From Taxawa tesnikishii (nom. ined.) (taxonomy: Eukaryota > Ascomycota > Dothideomycetes > Dothideales): a DNA stretch of 64,000 nt. The stretch covers positions 1,185,501 to 1,249,500 of the forward strand of contig JAPDRO010000007.1 in the NCBI GenBank assembly GCA_030247885.1, given 5' to 3'. Of the stretch, positions 55,801-64,000 are shown piece after piece. Both the position numbers and the translations under genes were made by a program. Under the pieces are notes generated by a model. It was given only the letters and a program-made list of their open reading frames with translations. It did not search any database and was not told the origin of the DNA. Every line of letters begins with the position of its first letter. Within the stretch, counting starts at the first letter, position 1.

Positions 55801-57648
55801 TACGAGGCTCCCGGCGGCGCGCAACTCGGATCCATCAAGCTGCAGAACGCACAGATCGGTAAACAACAGCAGCAGCAGTTGCTGCAGTATGAGGAAGACG
55901 TCGACAACCAGTACCGACATGCCTTTCTCATCCTCGAACCTAAGCGAAAGGACTCTTCCAGTCACGTTCGCCATGTGCTTTGCGCAGAGAGCGACGGGGA
56001 ACGGGACGCTTGGGTCGACTCACTTCTTCAGTACGTTGATCGGAAGCCGGAAGAGGAGGCCGCTACGAGGACGCTCCAGCCGCTCAGAGACGCCAGTTCC
56101 ATCGCAAAAGTCCGCGCCTGCAGAAGTCGATGAACGATCTGCACCGGCCAGGATCTCGCGGAACGGATAGCACTCAGTCGAGACTCAACTCATTGCGCAG
56201 TGTCCCTTACAACGACACTGTTGCTGCAGAAGCCCCTGTCATCGGCCCGTCAGGCGCGCGTTTAACGAGCACACCATCACCGCCCATCACGGGTTCCGTC
56301 AGCAGCAGCGAAGTAGATGAACAACATGCGTCCAGTCATCCAAATATTTCTGCGCCCTCAAATGCCCATCCAATCCAGAACGCAGAGTCTTGGGGCAACA
56401 AGCCTGCCAGCGTGGTCGCCCCAACCCCAAGCGGTGGAAAGGATAAGAAGCGCAGTATCTTCGGTTTCAGAGGTCGCTCGTCCTCCGACCTACAGACCGG
56501 TCATCAGTCCAAGGATAGTATCTCACAGACGAGCATGCACGGGTCTTCGATGCGCGGCGTTTTTGGAGTTCCGCTTTCCGAAGCGGTCGACGTTTCTGCG
56601 CCCACCGATGTACCTGTGCATCTCCCGGCCGTCGTTTATCGATGTATCGAGTATCTTCAGGCTAAGGATGCCGCCTTAGAGGAAGGCATTTTCCGACTAT
56701 CCGGGTCCAATATCGTCATCAAAGCTTTGCGGGAACGGTTTAATAATGAAGGCGACGTCCGTCTTCTTGATGATGGTCAATATTACGATGTACATGCTGT
56801 GGCGAGCTTGCTCAAGCTGTATCTTCGCGAGCTGCCAATCTCTATCCTGACGAGGGAACACCATCTGGACTTTGTGGGATGCCTAGATCTTCCGGATGAT
56901 CGGTCAAAGGTCGAGGCGTTCAATGTGCTGGTCAATAGACTGCCGAGGGCGAACAGGGAGCTTCTCGAAGCACTCTCAGCCTTTTGAGGGAGATTGTGGA
57001 TAACGAAAAGATCAACAAGATGACCGTCCGCAACGGTAAGTCCCGCCTGAAATGCTGTTTTCCACGACACACGGACTAACTGAACATATAGTGGGCATCG
57101 TCTTCGCGCCAACCCTCAACATCCCCGGTCCATTAATCTCCCTCTTCATCTCCGACTTCGGCACGATCTTCGGTCCGCCTCTGGACATCGACGTCTCCGC
57201 CTCGCCAGTCCTCCAGCAAGAGAGTCACAACGCAGCTTTTGCGCCCTCGGACAGCATCCGCTCCCCGCGCAAACAAATGTTCACAGACCTTCCCACGCCA
57301 GCCTATCATCAAACGACCTTCAACCCCGCGCAACCATACGGTCCCTATCAAGCACAAGTCATGGCCGCGCGCAACGCGTACGACACCGGCTTCATCCCCA
57401 TGCAGCAGACGTACGAGCAATCCGCAAGGCCCTCGGCAGCACCGGCGCAGCACCAAGGCGGCTACGGCAGCCTGAACGACGCGCTCGCCGCCCCCACCAA
57501 CGGCCACAACGCATCCGGCCCCGCGCTCTCGAGAGCGGAAAAGCAGGCCAGACGCGAGAGTGCCTTCCTCGTGGCGCCGACGGCGGGCCTGACGCAGGCG
57601 AGGAAAGGCAGTCTGCAGCAGCTCAGGGAGAACGCGAATGGCTTCTAG
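52882..57648 (+). CDS. BEM3: PX-PH-RhoGAP protein (Bem3-like)
   Basis: A 1570-residue GTPase-activating protein for Rho/Cdc42-type GTPases in polarised growth. Exon 1 is 52882-57035 and exon 2 is 57092-57648 (intron 56 nt with GACTAACT). Two bases are missing: the A4 run at 56106-56109 and the T4 run at 56982-56985. With them the total is 4713 nt. The first 770 residues are disordered and Ser/Pro-rich, with a short coiled coil near 300 and a KSKSKSKSK stretch. A PX-like domain spans about 770-930 (DIFRGFISEQYPDLLLPPNA). A PH domain spans about 942-1053 (RKDGYLTKRGKNFGGWKARY). The RhoGAP domain spans about 1229-1400, with the arginine finger in EGIFRLSGSN and LKLYLRELPISIL. An upstream in-frame Met at 52786 is possible; 52882 gives the more natural start MSSTADEATQ. 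Confidence 0.93.
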
Positions 57649-58758
57649 GCGAGGCTGAAAGGAAGGGTGAGTGATGTCGAGTTGAGAAACGTGAGTGGGA
57701 GAAGGGGGAGGAGGATGGATGCGGGCACGGCAGAAGAGGCTGGTGGAGTATCAGGCTCAGTGGGTCATTATTGCCGCCGGCGTGGCTCCTGCTGCAGCCG
57801 GAGCAACGATTTAAACACTAGGGAAAGGGCGTTCTCAAGGGTCGTATGGGGGAGTTTTTTTGGAAGGGGAAATATACCTTAGGTCGGGATCATGGGAATA
57901 TGAAGAAGGGACGGGACAGGACCCATTTCTTTTTCTTTTTCTCCATGTTTTTAACACTGTGATCCCCCTTTTCCACTTCGATTTGCCTTTCCCTGAGGGC
58001 TTTAGCTTTCACCAATCACGATGGCTCTTGGGGGCTATAGCTGTCATTGAAGCCTCTCGTCCATGGTCCTCTCCAGGTTTCGTGGGCCGAGAACGTTCCT
58101 CGTTTTCGCAATTGCTACGGCGTGAAATGACACTTTCATGTAAACGATTTTCCTTCTGCTGCCCTTTCCTTTTTTTTGCCGCGTTTCCGGGTCTCACCTA
58201 GTGGCTGAGAAGCCATAACGAGAACGAGTCTTTTGCGGCTGTTTCTTAAGGTGTATGAAAAGGGTTGTGCAAGCGGCACCGCGAACCTCGAACCCATTTT
58301 AGCGATCTCCTTCCAGATGGACCTACCGGCAGAATCGACCTTGGAAGGTTGAACTGCACGCGGTTGCCGGGGCTTCTGTTTGCCTTTGTCAGCTTACGTC
58401 GTATAAATCATATGAGAGATCCCCTTGTGTTGCCGCAAAGATGCAGACAATCCAAGCTCGAACTACATCTCGAAACGGTTGGGTTACAATAATGATGCTC
58501 CTCGTTCGTCAGAAGCATGAGACTATCAAGATGGTCTGGGACTTTCGCAAGGTATACGAATACTCCTGGGCTTTCCCTTCATGCTATGGGCCAGTCTCTC
58601 CCTTGTGTTCTCAATCTGTCAGTGCTCAACCGATCCTCCTTTGATCCCAAAGATGCTCGAGACGCCGCCCGTAATTGCAATTTATCTCTTCGAACCAGCA
58701 GTTTCCATTTCGAAGCTCACGCATGGTTTCCCAAGACCACCTCGACCTCCTCAATGTG
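57649..58758. other. Convergent 3' region, no gene recognised
   Basis: 1.1 kb between the stops of the RhoGAP and coiled-coil genes. No protein or RNA feature was recognised. Confidence 0.45.
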
Positions 58759-60644
58759 TCAGTGCTTCTCCACAAGCATCTGATTGTTTGGATCCGGGCC
58801 TGGCGCTGCGACTGCATCTTCCTGTGCAGCTGATTGCTGGGCTTTTGCACCGCCGCTCATAGTCTCCCGAGATCCAGCATCCGGAATCCATTGTCTCAAG
58901 AGCTCGACTCCGTTGATCAACTCCTCAATGAGCTTCGAGCTTTGTTTGCAGGCGTCATTGGAAGCACGGATCTGGGTTTCTCTTCTCGCAATGATCTCAT
59001 CCTTCTGGTTTGCCATGGCAATGTTCCACTCGCTGATCTTCCTGGCCTCGGCAGCGTTTGCTCGTAATCCCTCCACCATGCTTCGGTACCTTCTGACCTG
59101 ATTGTTCGCATGCCCCACGAGCACTCTCATCGCCTCATGTTCCTGCCAGATCCTTTCTGCGCAGTCTTCCTCTATCTTCTGGATACGGTTATCGCATTGC
59201 GACTTCATGCGTGCCATCTCCATAACAACGCCCTGGTTGAGCTGGTCTCGATCATACCGTGCTTTGTCGACGGTCTTGCTGATGTCCCTATCTTTTTCCG
59301 CGAGCTCGGATTCGTGCTTCGTCTGCGCCTTTGTGGCCTCCTTTTCGAAATCCTTCCGTTCCTTCTCGAGCTTCTTAGCGATTGCGGTTGTCTCCTTCTT
59401 CAACTCCTGCAGCGTTCCCTTCAGCTTCTCCGCTTTGTCCTTGAGATCTTCGATCTCTTCTTCTTGCTCTTCGTTGTCGTTGTCCCGAGTACGTGCTTGA
59501 GCCGTTAGCTTGCGATTCTCCACCTCCAGCGTCTTAATCTTTGCACGCAAAGATGCCGGTGTATTTTTTGCTGGCCATAGCCGTCGATGCCAGGGTAATT
59601 GCCCTGAAGCACTTGAAGTTCATGCTCGAGCTCGCCGTTGGTATCATGGAGGCGTTTGATGATTTCTACTTTCTTCTGAAGGCTGACGTTGGTGCGGATC
59701 GTTCCATTTGGATCGTAGGTATTGCCAGCCTGAAGGGCTTGGAAGAAGAAGAGTACGTCTTCGCTCGGTTGCTTCTGTATCAGCGTCCCAGTAGCTAACA
59801 AGGTCTCCTTAATACGTTGCAACATGCGACCGAGGATGGGAAAGAACCGCCCAGCTCCAGATTGTTTTGCCGATTTTACGTAGCACTTTGAAAAGGTAAG
59901 ACCGTTTTTGAGATCAAGACGGAACTCAGCATTAAGGTCGCTACGGTCTTCGATCGCAAGTAGGATTTCATCCATCGCTTCGATCAGCTTCTCAGTCTGC
60001 GTTTCCTGAGCAGTTTCCTGATCATCCGTTCGTCCTGTGGTGACTTTTTGTTCTGCAACGGTGGCACCGGATCCATCCAAATTCTTCGCATTGGTGTCTT
60101 CCGCGTCACCATCCACCACGTCCTTCTGCGGAGCAGCCCTCTTGCCGTTCAGATGAGTTTTGAGAGAAGATTGCTCTGTAGCTGTGATCGTCGCTGCCAC
60201 AGCAGCCGCGTCTTGCTTCTGCTTCTTTACGGTAACCTGAACGAGAGGACTCGAGGCCTTGCGCTTGCATGACACTGGTGAACCTTCGTGATCCTGCTCT
60301 TCGGAACCTGACTTGGCTGTGTACTTGGAGGTCTTCTCTTCTGTGGCTGGGATCATGGCGGCTTTGCCGGTCATCTTGGTTTTCGGAGATGAGCGAAGAT
60401 CCGTGGGAGATGTAGCTGTCTTAGCGGCAGATGCTTGCTTCTGTTCCTGCGGCGAAGCTTGGTTTGAAGGTTTCTTGGCCTTGCGTTTGGATTGCGCTGG
60501 TTTGGCGTCGTGATATTCTTCGTCTGAATGTTGTGGTTCGTAGTCAGAACCATCCGCTTCAATGGCCGGATCGTCCATACCGCTGTATGATCGGGAGGAC
60601 CTCTTCCGGATAGCCGAATGGCGAGTTAGTCCAGTTCGAGCCAT
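58759..60644 (-). CDS. Large coiled-coil protein, unknown function (possibly nuclear)
   Basis: A single-exon protein of 628 residues after adding one base in the T6 run at 59564-59569; the length then becomes 1887 nt. The first 215 residues are basic, Lys/Ser/Thr/Ala-rich and probably disordered, with nuclear-localisation-like patches (AIRKRSSRSYSG, QSKRKAKKPS, VTVKKQKQD). A conserved-looking folded block follows (FRLDLKNGLTFSKCYVKSAK, FFPILGRMLQRIKETLLATG). A long coiled coil then runs from about 320 to 560, with the heptads NEEQEEEIEDLKDKAEKLKG and TAIAKKLEKERKDFEKEATK. The tail is short and polar. No catalytic motif is seen. A structural or chromatin-associated role is only a guess. Confidence 0.72.
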
Positions 60645-61949
60645 TACCGAAAGGTCACAGACGCGGTTTCTCGACGATGGTTGTGAAAGAGTTCAGATTG
60701 CAGGGTAAATGTTGGATTGGAGGATGTAGGGTGCTTGGTAAAGATGGATGCTTGATAAAGATGGATGCGTCGTCGAGCCGAGAGTGGTCAATGTCTGTGC
60801 GTAATGTACTGTATGCCGCTGCTGTGTGTAAGGGTAAGACTTGCAGACTGTGCCAGTCGCCGACTGCCTTCCTGCTGGAGACATCAATGAGTAGAGAGCC
60901 AAAGAATATTGTGCATGTCAAGTAAGGGAAAACTGTCTGCACCGTCACATGCAATTGAAACGAGAAGCCTCACGAAAGCTTCCCAGAGGGCAGGTCGTTT
61001 TCTGGGAATGAAGTTGATTGCGTGAACTGAGTTAGGGACAATGACCTCAAGCGGCGTGAATATTCTTTGTGAGTCCAATGAAATACGGAATAGATGAATG
61101 AATGAATGAGAATGATTTGCCGGTGACGGAGAGAAGCGAGGTTGAGAAAACCACAGCAGACTGTTCCTTCACCTTTACGAATGACGATCATGTGTCGAAT
61201 CCAACTCACTCGATTTGTCAAATGTCTTCTAGGCCGTAACCACACAGAGTGAAGATAGTAAGTCCTCCGACCACCTCTCTCTCGTTCAACCTACTTCTAC
61301 CTATTCTTTCCATCACTGCAGCTTCCTGCACCTCTCGTAAACCTCAGCTTGTCTTCTATGCTGCTAAGCCAGGGGTCCTCAGAAGAAGTCAAGGGGACAA
61401 GCATTCTGTGCCCTTATCAACAGATCTTGTCTTTGAGTTCCATCCTCTCGCCAACCACGATCCACATGAGCTTCCTCGCTTGGTGCTCGCCACACACATC
61501 CCACGCTGTCTTGGACTGATGACATGCACATGAACGGATACATGCTCCAACTACTCCAAACTCTTCCCAGAGTGACCTGAGTGACGGAGGAAGGATGGGT
61601 ACGGGTGTGTCTGAAGACTTGCACGCTTGAAGTTGAAACTGTCGGGAGAAGGAGCATGGGATCCTGCTCTTGTGGTAGGATGACATCCTGCGGTGTGATA
61701 GTGCCCTTGGGGTTAGATATGAGATGTCGTCGTGGTGCAGTCCAGACGAGGCCGCCTGATGCTTAGTTGAAATGGTACTGGGAGTTCGTGCCTACCCCAT
61801 TTCACCAAGAGTATGCGGCAACCATTCGAGGTCTTTCGTCTGGTTGCGTTGAACTAGCACAGCTCATCATTTTCCCATTGCGGAAAAGTCGAGTTTGCGC
61901 GCGACCTTATCGCCTCTGCCACCATTTGGCAGCTCACCACCTCTCCTTT
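60645..61949. other. Intergenic, no gene recognised
   Basis: 1.3 kb upstream of the coiled-coil gene and downstream of CDK7 (same strand). No conserved feature is recognised. Confidence 0.45.
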
Positions 61950-63092
61950 TTAACTCTTCGCCCATGGCGAACACGCCCCTCCCTTCTTGGGTAGATCCTC
62001 AAGGTTCGACGGCCGCGGTTCGGCAGTCCAGTATCCGTGCTGAAGTATCTGCCTTGCGGTCAAACGCTTCCTCGGATCCAACGCGAACATCTTCATGAGA
62101 AGGTCAACCCCCACCTCTCCCACTGCAGGAAATGAAGCCAGCCATTCGTCCTTTGTCTTCTCTGGCGTGGCCTCCTCCTTCGCAACAGGTACATACGCTG
62201 GAAGTCTACTGACACCGGGCCAGTTTTCGTCTGTTGGTGTACCGACGTTTTTGCATATCACTCCGATCATAGCAATGTCCGATTCCGAGGCGGGTACTAG
62301 AAACGGTCTTCGCATGATCAGCTCCGCGAATACGCACCCGACGGACCAGATGTCCACAGCGCCTGAGTAATAGCTAGCTTTGTAGAAGAGCTCGGGCGGC
62401 CTATACCACAGAGTAATGACCTTGTGTGTCATGAGATTGCCGGGGTCTGCGAAGCTTCTTGCGAGACCGAAATCTGCGAGCTTGATTTCGCCATTTGCTG
62501 CGATGAGCAAGTTGTTTGGCTTGATGTCCCTATGCAATACAAAGTTCTCATGACAAAACCAGACCGCACGGCAGAACATTGACATCCAAGCTTTGATGTC
62601 GCTGGGACCGTAGTAGACTTGTTCGTCCTTGATGAGTTTCTCGAGATCCCCTTGTGGAAGATGTTCGAGGACGAGATTGAGGTTTTGGTTCTTCGTGCTG
62701 AACACAGAGTGGAGGCGGATAATGTTCGGATGTGACAGCTCTTGGAGGAATTTGATTTCGCGCAGGGAGTCGTGTGTAATCCCCCATTCTTGGACTTCCG
62801 GACCGACTTTGATCTTCTTGATGGCGACAAGCCTGGAGGAATCGCTTACGAGATGGGCTTCGAAGACGTCGGCGTATGTTCCTGAACCGATCTTCTTGCC
62901 TGCACCACAGTTAGCGGCGTTCCAAATTGTCAACGAGTAGAACCTGCCTTTCACATATTTTGCCCTCTCTTGCTGGTCCAATTGCTCAGCCAAACTGAGC
63001 GCGGGCGCAGGTTTTTGCAGTGTATGATAGGTTTTTGGCTTCCTTTTCTCATCTTGGCCATCAGCCTTGAACAGCGCCGGAGAGACTGCCAT
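61950..63092 (-). CDS. KIN28: Cyclin-dependent kinase 7 / Kin28 (TFIIH kinase)
   Basis: Catalytic subunit of the CDK-activating module of TFIIH, which phosphorylates the RNA polymerase II C-terminal domain. Exons 62948-63092 and 61950-62899 give 364 residues. The 48-nt intron begins with GC and ends with AG (GCAGGTTC..GCTAACTG..TGCAG); removing it gives YVKGKKIGSGTYADVFEAHL without a break. Kinase motifs: Lys in RLVAIKKIKVG, PSTAIRE-like NxTxxR replaced by THDSLREIKFLQEL, HRDIKPNNLLI (about 170), ADFGLARSF, and the T-loop LMTHKVITLWYRPPELF. The C-lobe contains SGAVDIWSVGCVFAELIM. The T-loop WYRPPE and the N-terminal extension place it nearest CDK7 rather than CDK1 or CDK9. If the intron is retained, 16 extra residues sit just before the glycine loop, in frame. 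Confidence 0.9.
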   Translation of the reverse strand: MAVSPALFKADGQDEKRKPKTYHTLQKPAPALSLAEQLDQQERAKYVKGRFYSLTIWNAANCGAGKKIGSGTYADVFEAHLVSDSSRLVAIKKIKVGPEVQEWGITHDSLREIKFLQELSHPNIIRLHSVFSTKNQNLNLVLEHLPQGDLEKLIKDEQVYYGPSDIKAWMSMFCRAVWFCHENFVLHRDIKPNNLLIAANGEIKLADFGLARSFADPGNLMTHKVITLWYRPPELFYKASYYSGAVDIWSVGCVFAELIMRRPFLVPASESDIAMIGVICKNVGTPTDENWPGVSRLPAYVPVAKEEATPEKTKDEWLASFPAVGEVGVDLLMKMFALDPRKRLTARQILQHGYWTAEPRPSNLEDLPKKGGACSPWAKS

Positions 63093-63569
63093 GTAGCGCG
63101 GTTGGACTGCGCACCCTCCTGCGGGACAAGACAGGGACGACCAATACAGGGTTTGTCGCGGCCTGGAAGGAGCGTCACTTTGTAGAGTCAGCGCTGCACT
63201 CTAACACATTGTCATCATAAGTCTCAGAGAGGGTATGAGCAACGAAATTGTGGTGGAACAGATGAACGGAGTGAGCGTCTACATGCCACCCTTAAGGTGC
63301 AGGTCTAGAGTTTGGGGCTCTGCGGCCCGCGTTCCGGGGCGTCGGTGAGTGGTCTTGGCACTTCCGTCGCAGTTTCGCTCCGACCACGAGAGAAAGATCC
63401 GACACAGGCACGACAGGGACGAAAGCCTGCCACCAACTCTGGCAACAGAAAGCTCTCCGATCCTCTCAGCATTTCCTCAACCTCGTGCCGGACCCGGCAG
63501 CGTCTCAATCCGTCTGGCGCTCCGGAATCGTTCGAGCATCTACAAGCGACACTCTTAAACTCGCCCACC
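63093..63569. other. Divergent promoter region of CDK7 and mS41
   Basis: 477 bp between opposite start codons; no further gene is seen. Confidence 0.5.
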
Positions 63570-64000
63570 ATGATCACCAGGCGGCCGTTCGCTCCTTCAG
63601 CCTTTCAGCTACCCGCCCAACTTATCAAGACTCACCTACGATGTGCTCACACCAGCATGCCAGCGCAGCGGATACCGCGCCCCACTCCCTTCGTCCCAGA
63701 CGCTGAAACCTTTCTCAAATTGATTGGCCGGAAATTGTCCTCGCACTCGGCGAAGATTCCTAGTTGGGAGGCCCTTTTCTCCCTGTCTTCACAACAACTA
63801 CGCGAAGCCGGCGTCGAACCGGCACGGAGTCGACGCTATCTTCTTCACTGGCGGGACAAGTTCCGAAGGGGCGAGTTTGGTATTGGCGGAGATTTGACCG
63901 AGGTCACGGATGGTGTTGGCGAGCTGAGGATCATTGAGGTTCCGGTAACAGGCACGGGTGCTGCGGTGAAGAGGGCTACCCTTACGAGTTCGCCAGGCAT
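63570..64000 (+). CDS. FYV4: Mitochondrial small ribosomal subunit protein mS41 (IGR motif), partial
   Basis: Starts at ATG 63570 (context CACC) and runs off the right edge in an open frame of at least 143 codons. The N-terminus is a mitochondrial presequence (MITRRPFAPSAFQLPAQLIK). The IGR domain follows: FLKLIGRKLSSHSAKIPSWE, LFSLSSQQLREAGVEPARSR and RYLLHWRDKFRRGEFGIGGD, matching the family's three-helix signature from L-I-G-R to the W-R-x-K-F-R-x-G end. It is a component of the mitochondrial small ribosomal subunit. Only the extreme C-terminus is missing. Confidence 0.9.
   Translation, partial: MITRRPFAPSAFQLPAQLIKTHLRCAHTSMPAQRIPRPTPFVPDAETFLKLIGRKLSSHSAKIPSWEALFSLSSQQLREAGVEPARSRRYLLHWRDKFRRGEFGIGGDLTEVTDGVGELRIIEVPVTGTGAAVKRATLTSSPG

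Noticed and set aside
61249-61766. Plus-strand frames upstream of the coiled-coil gene as coding sequence
   Set aside because: Overlapping frames on both strands with no conserved motif; best read as intergenic.
1-64000. tRNA or rRNA genes
   Set aside because: I looked for TpsiC-arm and A/B-box-like sequence and for conserved rRNA blocks on both strands and found none I could support.
1-64000. CRISPR arrays, bacterial operons or prophage
   Set aside because: Gene structure is eukaryotic throughout, with spliceosomal introns; the only regular repeats are microsatellites and the PYC intron duplication.

Overview
This window is nuclear DNA of a filamentous ascomycete. Genes are 0.5-5 kb apart-to-abutting and carry short introns of mostly 45-125 nt with GT..AG ends and CTAAC-type branch points. 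They encode typical fungal products: a Fungal_trans_2 regulator, ORC1, Prp28, Sec59, Csi2, a PX-PH-RhoGAP and an IGR-motif mitoribosomal protein. The overall flavour (Dabb-GFA fusion, tannase family, BTB proteins with short Lys/Ala N-termini) fits Dothideomycetes best. That placement is inference; no marker gene here fixes it.

Layout. 1-5 kb: end of a Zn-cluster-type regulator, a Nudix hydrolase, a decayed and an intact kinase-like gene, and a HAD hydrolase. 5.5-12.8 kb: succinate dehydrogenase iron-sulphur subunit, interrupted by a 500-N gap, then pyruvate carboxylase with a 630-nt intron holding a tandem duplication. 13-17 kb: a KH-like unknown protein and a dead tannase/feruloyl esterase. 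17.5-21 kb: prefoldin 5 and ORC1, divergent across a promoter with two MluI boxes. 22-26 kb: a Dabb-GFA fusion, a LYR-type protein and a BTB protein. 26-28 kb: a dead MFS transporter, then a small secreted peptide gene that looks like an alpha-factor-type pheromone precursor. 29-38.5 kb: NAD-isocitrate dehydrogenase 1, Svp26, an M1 aminopeptidase and dolichol kinase. 38.5-45.7 kb: amidohydrolase, amidase and Prp28. 47-52 kb: a Cys-rich unknown and Csi2. 52.9-64 kb: RhoGAP, a coiled-coil unknown, CDK7/Kin28 and the start of mS41.

Metabolic genes in the window (SDHB, pyruvate carboxylase, IDH1) belong to the TCA cycle and anaplerosis. Svp26, Sec59 and Csi2 serve ER/Golgi glycosylation and wall synthesis; ORC1, CDK7 and Prp28 serve replication, transcription and splicing. 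I see no gene-cluster logic linking them: this is ordinary gene order with small decayed accessory patches at about 2-3, 16-17 and 26-27 kb.

One technical point colours everything. About 20 reading frames are broken by exactly one missing base, nearly always inside a mononucleotide run. Restoring one base per site makes every affected gene's total exon length divisible by three. These are most likely assembly errors, so I call those genes intact. I reserve 'pseudogene' for loci with in-frame stop substitutions, missing halves or altered key residues.
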